DNA of 64,000 nucleotides from JAPLIS01 sp963719415 (GTDB lineage Bacteria > Babelota > Babeliae > Babelales > Vermiphilaceae). The stretch spans positions 682,001-746,000 of the forward strand of contig OY970383.1 of the NCBI GenBank assembly GCA_963719415.1, in the 5' to 3' direction. The translations under genes were made by a program, and so were the position numbers. Under the pieces are notes generated by a model, which did no database searches, was not told the origin of the DNA, and was given only the letters and a program-made list of their open reading frames with translations. Positions within the stretch are counted from its first letter, which is position 1, and every line of letters starts with the position of its first letter. Positions 34,780 through 42,477 of this stretch are shown here, one piece after another.

Positions 34780-35463
34780 TTATTCTTTTGCCATCTTTTT
34801 AGCTTTTCTTTTTTGCATATCTCTAGGCTTCATTTTACCCGCAAAACTCAACATTCTGTTCATTATCATTGCAAATGTAAGCTGCTCTATTCTGCTATCA
34901 TCTTTATCTACCAACTCTGCAAAAATGTCAAAGTGTATTTGGGCCATTTTCAAATCATTAATAGCACAATAATACGAACACATAATATGCGAAAAATCAA
35001 CCACTTCACTTACGTGAAATACATCTCTTTCTGGATAAAAATCTTTTAAATTAAAACAATTATTAAAAATCAATGGCACTTCTTCTGCTCTATTTTCATT
35101 TATAGCATTTGTTGCTCGAATAATACGCACAAGAAGATAATCTGGACAACTTTGATAAAGTTTTTCGAGAAATTCTTCAGCTTTATCAATTTTCCCCTGA
35201 ACATGATAACAAGCCATTATATCATTTATAACCTCAGGAATATTAGGATATTTTTCATGCAAACCAAGCAATATTGTAAGAGCTTCTGATGACCCAGCTT
35301 CTAACATCTCATATGATATTTTATCAAGCTCTGCATTTACAAAAGCATCATAATTATTTGGTATTTTATCATAAACAATAGTAAATGAAAAAGCTCTCTC
35401 TCGAGGGCTTTCGCTCTTCTTTGCTTGAATTTTTTTCTTTTCTTTTGTTACAACAGTTTCCAT
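34780..35463 (-). CDS. TPR-like protein, unknown function
   Basis: 227 aa, soluble. After a Lys-rich start (residues 1-20), helices about 40-130 read as tetratricopeptide-type repeats (GSSEALTILLGLHEKYPNIP, QGKIDKAEEFLEKLYQSCPD). The C-terminal half is helical with a basic end (KPRDMQKRKAKKMAKE). No signal peptide. It is first in a minus-strand unit with the pyrophosphatase. Resembles uncharacterised tetratricopeptide proteins; function unknown. Confidence 0.7.
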   Translation of the reverse strand: METVVTKEKKKIQAKKSESPRERAFSFTIVYDKIPNNYDAFVNAELDKISYEMLEAGSSEALTILLGLHEKYPNIPEVINDIMACYHVQGKIDKAEEFLEKLYQSCPDYLLVRIIRATNAINENRAEEVPLIFNNCFNLKDFYPERDVFHVSEVVDFSHIMCSYYCAINDLKMAQIHFDIFAELVDKDDSRIEQLTFAMIMNRMLSFAGKMKPRDMQKRKAKKMAKE

Positions 35464-35549
35464 CGTATTTTACCAACCGTGTTATGAATATGGAATATGT
35501 TTTTTGATCGCGTCTAAAGCTTGTTTATGCGCAGGAATAATATTCTCTG

Positions 35550-36443
35550 GCACTACATTTAAAGTTTATTAAAAACAGAGTCATCCATCAATCTTATTTC
35601 AATTCTTTCTATAGATTTCCCTGGATGCTCTCTTTTTAAAGCAACAAAGCCAACTTCTGCTGTAGAATTAACATGAGTGCCACCACAAGGGACTTGTGCA
35701 AACCCTTCTATTTTCCAATATCGTCTTTGAGTAGTAACGTCTGAATACCCTTTTTCTATGAGTAAATTACTTTTGATAATCTCATTATACTCTAACAATA
35801 TCGCAGGCAAATGCTGCTTGATACTTTCTTCGGCAATAAAATCTATCCTAGATTTTGTCTCTGAAATATGCGCTCCAATTTTTTCATATCCAAACTTTCG
35901 CGTAACAATTTCAAGAATAAGTTCCGCTGCAAAATGCAATCTCATTAATCTATGTCTACGCGGCCAATCTATGACCATAAGCACCGAATCACCCACAGAC
36001 AAACCATGATTTTCAGAAAGCGTATAATAAATCAAATTGCCTTCTCTTTTAGAATCCAAAATAGGAATACCATTTACAGTCGCTTTATCACTCTCTTGGC
36101 CGCCAGCAAATGAGTATGCTATTGTTTCTTCAAATAATAGTTGATTACCATTAACTTCAGAAACTCGAGTCGTTAGCTCTTGTTGATATGGATTATCCCA
36201 AAACAGCTTTTTCATCATTATCCACAAAATAAAAACACAATAATCGATTAAATTTCAAGGTGTTTTTCAGGAGCTACTAAAAAATACTTTTCCCCAAAAC
36301 TTCCTACCGCATGCTCTACTGTAGTAACGTATCGTCGGCCTTCAAAAATTACCATGTTCATTGTATTTACGCAATTTTTCTACAACAATTTCGACTTGCG
36401 TAATGGCATACAATTCAGCAAGCGCATCAAACACTTCGTATAA
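35550..36443. repeat. 0.89-kb direct repeat, copy A
   Basis: This block (AlaX gene plus 3' part of a COG4997 pseudogene) is nearly identical to 37348-38240 in the same orientation; only scattered point differences are seen. Just left of it, 35487-35550 on the minus strand keeps an orphan tail (PENIIPAHKQALDAIKKHIP then a stop) that looks like the truncated end of another gene. Confidence 0.9.
35559..36218 (-). CDS. AlaX-type alanyl-tRNA editing protein, copy A
   Basis: 219 aa from an ATG at 36218 (second ATG follows directly); an in-frame TTG 9 nt upstream is less likely. It is a stand-alone relative of the AlaRS editing domain: FEETIAYSFAGGQESDKATV (the PxGGGQ-like turn), RHRLMRLHFAAELILEIV, and the zinc site CGGTHVNSTAEVG. 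In the first zinc motif (HxxxH) the second His is Glu (HFAAE). It should deacylate mischarged tRNA-Ala. Copy B at 37357-38016 differs at only about five residues. Confidence 0.85.
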   Translation of the reverse strand: MMKKLFWDNPYQQELTTRVSEVNGNQLLFEETIAYSFAGGQESDKATVNGIPILDSKREGNLIYYTLSENHGLSVGDSVLMVIDWPRRHRLMRLHFAAELILEIVTRKFGYEKIGAHISETKSRIDFIAEESIKQHLPAILLEYNEIIKSNLLIEKGYSDVTTQRRYWKIEGFAQVPCGGTHVNSTAEVGFVALKREHPGKSIERIEIRLMDDSVFNKL

Positions 36444-36648
36444 ATCTGCTATTTCTCCAATTAATTCTGTTCTAGTGGCAGCAACTACTACTTCTTGAGT
36501 CTCTTCCAGCAATTTAATACGAATCTCTTTATCAAACTCTTGATCGTTTAACATTCACCAATTAACAATTAATCTTTGAACCATGATTCTGTTCCATTAA
36601 ATCAACGGCCTTATCTCGCCACAACTTATTTTGCAAAAAAATTCTCAT
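36248..36648 (-). pseudogene. COG4997-like pyrophosphohydrolase, frameshifted copy
   Basis: Close copy of the 34386-34778 gene. From the ATG at 36648 it reads MRIFLQNKLWRDKAVDLMEQ correctly, then a 7-bp duplication (ttaattg repeated near 36565) shifts the frame. The middle is intact in another frame (LNDQEFDKEIRIKLLEETQE), and an extra T near 36350 destroys the GGFEGRR end. Not functional. Confidence 0.85.
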
Positions 36649-36740
36649 ATTATATTTTTTCCATTTTTCTAGTTTTTTTATTCGTTAACCTATTTTTACC
36701 AATACAACAATACATAGATAACAATATAAACAGTATACTC

Positions 36741-37328
36741 TTATTGCAAAATATAGGAGCAAATAAAGTCAACGTTATCAAATAAACTATTTTCTGCTGT
36801 ATCAATCATACAATCGTAAACAACATCTTTATGTACTCGTTCAGCTTGCCATCGCGCTGATCCTATTTTTCTATCTCCACGAGCTTTTTCTCTTTCTTCA
36901 AGAACAGTCTGTGGAGCAGTTACGCCAACCCATAAAACAGAATAGTTTTGCAAAGCAACTTTCCATTCTTCAACTTGTTCTGGTAAAAATGAAACATCGT
37001 CTATAATAATGTAATGTCCTGATGCTGCCAATGTCAGCACAATATCCTTAAGCGCTGCTACAATACGTTTGCCAAATGACCCAACATCAATTCTATAAGA
37101 AACAGTGACTCCAGCCTGATCTATTTCTGGTTGCCAGCTAAATCCAGAGGCTTTAGTATAATTATGCCAATCATTCAACTTTTCTGGCATCATATAAATT
37201 AACTGATCAATACCAATTATCAAAAAGGGATGTGTAAGTTTTTCTTGTAAAGCGCGAGCCAAAGTTGATTTTCCAGCACTTGATGGCCCATTAAGATAGA
37301 TAATTTGATAATTATTTTTTTTAAGCAT
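36741..37328 (-). CDS. Chloramphenicol phosphotransferase-like kinase
   Basis: 195 aa, ATG at 37328. Walker A is LNGPSSAGKSTLARAL (residues about 14-29), with GIDQLIYMMPEKL, IIIDDVSFL, and GDRKIGSARWQAERVHKDVVYDCMIDT, which matches the CPT family pattern GDRxxGxAxxQxxxVHxxxxYDxxVDT. CPT enzymes phosphorylate small molecules such as chloramphenicol, but most environmental homologues have unknown substrates. It lies between the two AlaX copies and may have been the segment around which the duplication formed. Confidence 0.85.
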   Translation of the reverse strand: MLKKNNYQIIYLNGPSSAGKSTLARALQEKLTHPFLIIGIDQLIYMMPEKLNDWHNYTKASGFSWQPEIDQAGVTVSYRIDVGSFGKRIVAALKDIVLTLAASGHYIIIDDVSFLPEQVEEWKVALQNYSVLWVGVTAPQTVLEEREKARGDRKIGSARWQAERVHKDVVYDCMIDTAENSLFDNVDFICSYILQ

Positions 37329-37347
37329 ACTTTTTTATATTTAAAGT

Positions 37348-38240
37348 TTTTTATATTTAAAGTTTATTAAAAACAGAGTCATCCATCAATCTTATTTCAA
37401 TTCTTTCTATAGATTTCCCTGGATGCTCTCTTTTTAAAGCAACAAAGCCAACTTCTGCTGTAGAATTAACATGAGTGCCACCACAAGGGACTTGTGCAAA
37501 CCCTTCTATTTTCCAATATCGTCTTTGAGTAGTAACGTCTGAATACCCTTTTTCTATGAGTAAATCACTTTTGATAATCTCATTATACTCTGACAATATC
37601 GCAGGCAAATGCTGCTTGATACTTTCTTCGGCAATAAAATCTATCCTAGATTTTGTCTCTGAAATATGCGCTCCAATTTTTTCATATCCAAACTTTCGCG
37701 TAACAATTTCAAGAATAAGTTCCGCTGCAAAATGCAATCTCATTAATCTATGTCTACGCGGCCAATCTATGACCATAAGCACCGAATCACCCACAGACAA
37801 ACCATGATTTTCAGAAAGCGTATAATAAATCAAATTGCCTTCTCTTTTAGAATCCAAAATAGAAATACCATTTACGGTCGCTTTATCACTCTCTTGGCCG
37901 CCAGCAAATGAGTATGCTATTGTTTCTTCAAATAATAGTTGATTACCATTAACTTCAGAAACTCGAGTCGTTAGCTCTTGTTGATATGGATTATCCCAAA
38001 ACCGCTTTTTCATCATTATCCACAAAATAAAAACACAATAATCGATTAAATTTCAAGGTGTTTTTCAGGAGCTACTAAAAAATACTTTTCCCCAAAACTT
38101 CCTACCGCATGCTCTACTGTAGTAACGTATCGTCAGCCTTCAAAATTACCATGTTCGTTGTATTTACGCAATTTTTCTACAACAATTTCGACTTGCGTAA
38201 TGGCATACAATTCAGCAAGTGCATCAAACACTTCGTATAA
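37348..38240. repeat. 0.89-kb direct repeat, copy B
   Basis: Second copy of the AlaX/COG4997 segment. It starts right after a short tandem repeat (tttttatatttaaag twice, 37330-37360). Homology ends inside the pyrophosphatase fragment at about 38240, the same gene position where copy A continues into the rest of its pseudogene. Confidence 0.9.
37357..38016 (-). CDS. AlaX-type alanyl-tRNA editing protein, copy B
   Basis: 219 aa, about 98% identical to the copy at 35559-36218 (differences include KRFW for KLFW, GISILD for GIPILD and LSEYNEIIKSD for LLEYNEIIKSN). It has the same CGGTHVNST zinc motif and the same His-to-Glu change in the first motif. Both frames are intact, so two functional copies seem to be kept, or the duplication is very recent. 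Confidence 0.85.
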   Translation of the reverse strand: MMKKRFWDNPYQQELTTRVSEVNGNQLLFEETIAYSFAGGQESDKATVNGISILDSKREGNLIYYTLSENHGLSVGDSVLMVIDWPRRHRLMRLHFAAELILEIVTRKFGYEKIGAHISETKSRIDFIAEESIKQHLPAILSEYNEIIKSDLLIEKGYSDVTTQRRYWKIEGFAQVPCGGTHVNSTAEVGFVALKREHPGKSIERIEIRLMDDSVFNKL

Positions 38241-38241
38241 A
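38046..38241 (-). pseudogene. COG4997-like pyrophosphohydrolase, 3' fragment
   Basis: The last ~195 bp of the pyrophosphatase gene, with the same damaged C-terminal end as the copy at 36248. It breaks off at about 38241 and joins unrelated sequence that leads to the racemase promoter. It marks the edge of the duplicated block. Confidence 0.8.
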
Positions 38242-38280
38242 AATGAATTCTCCCGTACTTTTTAAAATAGATCAGTCAAC

Positions 38281-38308
38281 TTGATCCAATAAGCAATCGC
38301 AGTATACT
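38281..38308 (+). promoter_or_regulatory. Candidate promoter of the racemase gene
   Basis: TTGATC (38281-38286), 16 bp, then TATACT (38303-38308), about 87 bp before the GTG at 38395. The position right after the edge of the duplicated block suits the start of a new transcription unit. Confidence 0.5.
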
Positions 38309-38394
38309 GTTTTATATAGAAAAAATTGCTTAATGCAAAAAAAATAGGGACAAAAAAATTAAAATTATATCTTTCTATTAACAAGGATTATTTC

Positions 38395-39090
38395 GTGAAA
38401 AAAATTGGTCTTTTGGGTGGCACTAGCTGGCCTTCAACAATTACTTATTATACAATTATTAATCAATTAGTTCATGAACGCTTAGGCGGCTATCATAGTG
38501 CAAAAATTTTACTCAAAAGCATTGATTATCATGATATCAAAAGTAATTATGGCAAAAATCCTGAAAAAGTTGCCGACATTTTACATAAAGAATTAATGGA
38601 TTTAATGTCAATGAATCCTGATTGTATTATAATTTGCTGCAATAGTTTGCACAAATACTATGATATGATTAAAAGTCACTTATATCCTGATACACCAATA
38701 CCAGTATTTCATGCCATCGAACTAGTTGCAGAACATATTAAAAAGCAAAACATGAATAATGTACTGTTGTTAGCAACAAAAGCAACGATGGAAGATGGTT
38801 TTTTTGCTAAAACCTTAGAAAACTATGGAATTAAAGTAGTAATCCCTGAAGAAGCACAGCGTGAAGTAATGCAAAAAATATCGTCTGACGAACTAGTTCA
38901 TAATATTGTTGAACCTGCTTCCAAAGATTATTTTGCAGAAATCATTAAACAACATAGTAATCTTGATGCTGTTGTACTCGGATGTACAGAATATCCATTA
39001 CTCGTAAACGCTAAAAATTCAGTATTACCAATTATCGATCCAGTCGTATTACAGACTTTAAGTGCAGTCGATTTTGCTTTAAAAAAATAA
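38395..39090 (+). CDS. Aspartate/glutamate racemase family protein
   Basis: 231 aa from the GTG at 38395, preceded by AAGGATTATTTC; the frame opens 23 codons earlier without a ribosome site. Motifs: KKIGLLGGTSWPSTITYY (N-terminal), the first catalytic Cys in IICCNSLHKYYD, where CNT is usual, and the second in VVLGCTEYPLLV. These are PLP-independent Cys-Cys racemases. D-Asp or D-Glu for peptidoglycan is the likely product; related family members include hydantoin and maleate enzymes. Confidence 0.87.
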   Translation: MKKIGLLGGTSWPSTITYYTIINQLVHERLGGYHSAKILLKSIDYHDIKSNYGKNPEKVADILHKELMDLMSMNPDCIIICCNSLHKYYDMIKSHLYPDTPIPVFHAIELVAEHIKKQNMNNVLLLATKATMEDGFFAKTLENYGIKVVIPEEAQREVMQKISSDELVHNIVEPASKDYFAEIIKQHSNLDAVVLGCTEYPLLVNAKNSVLPIIDPVVLQTLSAVDFALKK

Positions 39091-39106
39091 ATAGAGGATG
39101 AAAAAA

Positions 39107-39190
39107 ATGAAACTGAATTGTGTAAGTTTTTTTATCCAAAAAAACGAAAGTTATCATTCACGCTTTATACTCTACAATAAGTTACTATAA
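39107..39190 (+). CDS. Possible 27-aa small ORF
   Basis: The ATG at 39107 has AGAGGATG about 9 nt upstream, and the frame reads MKLNCVSFFIQKNESYHSRF and seven more residues to TAA. It lies 16 bp after the racemase stop. No homology is recognisable. It could be the 5' remnant of a truncated gene rather than a real peptide. Confidence 0.2.
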   Translation: MKLNCVSFFIQKNESYHSRFILYNKLL

Positions 39191-39346
39191 CAGTAACCAA
39201 TCGTAAACTGGCGAATGGCTTTAAACATTAAAATCATTACCTATTTTGATCTCAAAATTTAAAAGTATTATTTCTCCTATTACCCTGAGAACAAAATATG
39301 TTAAGATCAAAAAATATAAAAATTATAAATATGAAGGAATTTACTT

Positions 39347-39823
39347 ATGGGATTTGAAATAATATACCTGCCAGCTATGTCTGTTGTAGGAGCAGAATTA
39401 CGTACTACGTTTATGAATAATGAATGTTTTTCGGTTATACCAGCATTTTGGCAACAACAAAGAAGTGAAAACATCCTTCACAACATTCCACATAAAGTAG
39501 ATGCTGATGTAATTTTAGGTTTATATACTAATTATACCTCGGATTTTTCGCGTACGAGTGGTCATTTTTCACTCATTATTGGAGCTCCTGTTACGTATAT
39601 TGGTATAATACCCAAAAACATGGTTGGCAAAGAAATTCCTGCTGAGAAATATGCAGCTTTCACCGCCAAAGGACCCTATGACCAGTCAATTGCAAATACT
39701 TGGCAAGAAATTTGGTCAACTGAAGGAATTGAACGAACTTTTACCAATGATTTTGAACGATATGATTCTGCGAGTACCAACGATGAAAATTCGATCGTGA
39801 AAATCTATATATCTATTAAATAA
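39347..39823 (+). CDS. GyrI-like/AraC effector-binding-domain protein
   Basis: 158 aa. It is a stand-alone effector-binding domain: GFEIIYLPAMSVVGAELRTT, VILGLYTNYTSDFSRTSGHF, IPAEKYAAFTAKGPYDQSIA, TWQEIWSTEGIERTFTNDFE and RYDSASTNDENSIVKIYISI all follow the GyrI-like/YdeE pattern. Family members bind small hydrophobic molecules or act as small-molecule hydrolases or gyrase modulators. No DNA-binding domain is attached. Role here unknown. Confidence 0.85.
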   Translation: MGFEIIYLPAMSVVGAELRTTFMNNECFSVIPAFWQQQRSENILHNIPHKVDADVILGLYTNYTSDFSRTSGHFSLIIGAPVTYIGIIPKNMVGKEIPAEKYAAFTAKGPYDQSIANTWQEIWSTEGIERTFTNDFERYDSASTNDENSIVKIYISIK

Positions 39824-39846
39824 TCACAACACTCTATCCTTGATTA

Positions 39847-40749
39847 TCAAATAGTATCAATCCGGCCAACGAGGACGCGATCTTGGCCGGCCAAATCTTT
39901 TTTAACTTCTCTATCTCTATAATTATATTCTTGCATCAAAACAAGCGCTTGTGCTCCTTGCTGATATCCAATTTCTATCCATATATTAGGGATATCCAAT
40001 TCTTCTAATTCAGTATTTTTAACAAGATATTGCGGCGCTTTTTTTAATATTTCTTTAATTAAAGCAAAGCCTTTGTCTTCTGCTATCAGAGCATTTCTAT
40101 CTTCCCATTTGGTAACACTTGGCTCAAGTGTATCCCATTCAGATGCAGCAATATAGGGTGGATTAGAAACAATAAGATCAAACGTAAATTCTGAAGCAAT
40201 CGATTCAAAAAGATTAGAATGTATGAACGTTACATTCTTAATTTTATTATGTATTTTATTTTTTTCAGCAAGAGCCAGCGCTACTGGTGAAATGTCAATC
40301 CCGTAAACCGATGCTTGGGGGAATGCATGAGCTAAAGCGAGTGCTATGCAACCAGATCCAGAACAAAGATCTAAAATAGTCAGTTTTCTATTATTCAAGC
40401 TTTGTAATTTGTCTATCAAAGCCATGCACCATTCTTCTGTTTCTGGCCGAGGAATAAGTATTGGTGGCGTAACAAGAATTTCTAAGTCACCAAAAGGGAC
40501 AAAACCAATCAGATATTGCAATGGCATTTTATCTTTAATTAAAGCTATAAGCCACGCTTCTAACTTTACTTGCTGCTCTAACGTAAGCCCTACCTTATTA
40601 TGCAAAACAAGCTGTTCCTGTTTTTTGCCCGTAATAGCTTCTAAAATCCACCATGCATAACTTTTTGACGATACAAAATGGCCGGAGAGTGCTTTCGTAA
40701 TTTTATCAACAACTTCAAAAACAGTTCCTGACCCTAATATGTTAGCCAT
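39847..40749 (-). CDS. prmC: Release-factor glutamine methyltransferase PrmC
   Basis: 300 aa from the ATG at 40749; the in-frame GTG four codons upstream lacks proper spacing. The N-terminal helical domain includes LQYLIGFVPFGDLEILVTPP and ILIPRPETE; the Rossmann fold follows (ILDLCSGSGCIALALAHAFP) with the catalytic NPPY (FDLIVSNPPYIAA). It methylates the GGQ glutamine of RF1 and RF2. Residues QGAQALVLMQEY near the C-terminus match the family end. prfA is not adjacent. Confidence 0.94.
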   Translation of the reverse strand: MANILGSGTVFEVVDKITKALSGHFVSSKSYAWWILEAITGKKQEQLVLHNKVGLTLEQQVKLEAWLIALIKDKMPLQYLIGFVPFGDLEILVTPPILIPRPETEEWCMALIDKLQSLNNRKLTILDLCSGSGCIALALAHAFPQASVYGIDISPVALALAEKNKIHNKIKNVTFIHSNLFESIASEFTFDLIVSNPPYIAASEWDTLEPSVTKWEDRNALIAEDKGFALIKEILKKAPQYLVKNTELEELDIPNIWIEIGYQQGAQALVLMQEYNYRDREVKKDLAGQDRVLVGRIDTI

Positions 40750-40825
40750 ACGACAATACACCCTTTTTCACTATTTTTTTAATTTTTTTAATCTTTTTTA
40801 GCCACGCATTATATCATGCCAAGTA

Positions 40826-41674
40826 TTACTTTTTGCCAAGCATTGCATTTCGCAATGCCGACTCCTGCATTATAGAATGTGTAGCTCCATAAGCTATAAA
40901 TATATTTTTGTTTTGACGAACAAGTTTTTTAATATAATCAACAATATAGGCATCTCGCATCGTACTTGCTTGCCGGCAAACATGATTAATAACTGTTTTA
41001 GTCTCAACAGGATTAGTAATATGATAAAAAAACATTTCATCATGTGGATTAAAGGGTTCATTGAAAAGAGTCACATGTATCAGTTTCATTTTTTCCAAAT
41101 AATCCTGATCTTCTTTATAGCGACTAATAAAACAATCAAAATTCAACTCTGGATCTGTTTTTTTATGTCTATTAAATTGCAAAACTTGCTGTGCGAATGT
41201 TTTGTATTTAATCTCGTCCTGAGAAAACTTTTCAATAAGTTTACTATAAAGATACTCTTCAGGCGGCTCAGGGCATTCAATGCCAATCATATGTTTATTT
41301 GCTAAAAAAGTTATTAATCCGCCTTCTCCACCACCATTGATTATAGAATCTTCTTCTGATACAAAAGGACCACCTCGCAAACTTCCTTCAACAAGCACTA
41401 CACACTCTTTTTTTTGCGCTTGCATTTGATTTACGAATTGATCCCAAAATTTTTTAAGAACAGGATATTGCATATTTTGTGGATCACATGAATGGTTTGC
41501 GCCAAAATAAAAAAGGTATTGATCTTCTTTTGATACTATAAACGTATAAGGAAACGTATGTCTTGTTAAAGCATATTCTTCATAACTCATAATCTGAGAA
41601 CTATTATTTTCTTGAGAACAAAATAATACACCAGACATACTTAAAAAAATTATTAAAACTATTTTTTTTTGCAT
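40826..41674 (-). CDS. Secreted TIKI/TraB-superfamily-like protein
   Basis: 282 aa from the ATG at 41674 (AAAAGG upstream); the frame is open 13 codons further. Signal peptide about 1-19 (ending VLFCSQ). Possible family pattern: an N-terminal FYFGANHSCDP (GxxH), VVLVEGSLRGGP (a conserved Glu), GIECPEPP, and a C-terminal IFIAYGATHS. The two GxxH motifs plus acidic residues are reminiscent of the TIKI/TraB/EreA metalloprotein superfamily, but overall similarity cannot be tested here. It would act outside the cytoplasm. Confidence 0.5.
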   Translation of the reverse strand: MQKKIVLIIFLSMSGVLFCSQENNSSQIMSYEEYALTRHTFPYTFIVSKEDQYLFYFGANHSCDPQNMQYPVLKKFWDQFVNQMQAQKKECVVLVEGSLRGGPFVSEEDSIINGGGEGGLITFLANKHMIGIECPEPPEEYLYSKLIEKFSQDEIKYKTFAQQVLQFNRHKKTDPELNFDCFISRYKEDQDYLEKMKLIHVTLFNEPFNPHDEMFFYHITNPVETKTVINHVCRQASTMRDAYIVDYIKKLVRQNKNIFIAYGATHSIMQESALRNAMLGKK

Positions 41675-42024
41675 TAGAACCTTTTCACTTTCATTGGACA
41701 CTTTTTTATGCATAATCTATAGACCATTCTGAAACTTTTCTACTACAAGCTCCCAATTTTTCTTTATTTTAATTTATCGCCAACTTATCATTAACAATTA
41801 ATAAATTGTTACACTTTTTAGGCTTTTTATCAAAGAAAAAAAATACTAACAAAAAAAATTGTACTCTAACCCAAAATTGACGTTTGATCATATCTTGCCT
41901 TTTTTAAACAATAATTAACGTAAAATCTTGTTTGACTTTCTCTTTTTTTGTAGCATGAATATATACCATATATCTGCTAAATTAATAGATTATATATCCA
42001 GCACTTTACCAACAGGAATACTCT
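41675..42024. other. Divergent intergenic region, 350 bp
   Basis: AT-rich, separating two divergently transcribed genes. A small inverted repeat aacaatt aata aattgtt lies near 41798-41816. A TTGACT at 41932-41937 could be a -35 for the plus-strand gene, but no good -10 follows at 17 bp. No ORF with a ribosome site was found. Confidence 0.4.
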
Positions 42025-42477
42025 ATGGTTATTCTCAACAAAATAGGTGATTTTTTATTATCAGAATGGTTATGGAGCATGACCTTTGCCTGGTCATACT
42101 TCGTGGTAGTTTTTTTTATTCTCTGGTTTTTACTCTATTATATTAAAAAAACACCATTCTTCTATGCATGTCTTCTTTCATTTCTTGCTCTAGCATTCTC
42201 ATTTGCACTTTTTTTACTCATTGTCGTTGGTGTATTTTTTCATCTTTTACAATGGTGGTATGTACCACAAGAATATAGCGTAACGACAACTCCCCTTTTT
42301 GCTAACTTTTACCTAGCCATTCTTTACGCAATCATGCAAAGCATCTTTTTTTATACCACACATACACTATTTCGTTTAACAACAGATAAATTATTGCTCA
42401 CCATCTATGTAAGTAATGGCCTAGCTGCTTACATCAGCTATCTGTATATTATCACTGCCTTTAAGCATTGCATATAA
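42025..42477 (+). CDS. Small integral membrane protein, unknown
   Basis: 150 aa, ATG at 42025 with AGGAATACTCT upstream. Four hydrophobic segments at about residues 20-40, 45-72, 95-115 and 122-145; few charged residues. No domain is recognised. Its 3' end overlaps the convergent ddl gene by 57 bp, a tail-to-tail overlap, which is unusual but both frames are convincing. Confidence 0.6.
   Translation: MVILNKIGDFLLSEWLWSMTFAWSYFVVVFFILWFLLYYIKKTPFFYACLLSFLALAFSFALFLLIVVGVFFHLLQWWYVPQEYSVTTTPLFANFYLAILYAIMQSIFFYTTHTLFRLTTDKLLLTIYVSNGLAAYISYLYIITAFKHCI

Noticed and set aside
36741..37328. CPT-like kinase as a chloramphenicol-resistance gene
   Set aside because: Family motifs fit, but most homologues have unknown substrates; called only as CPT-like.
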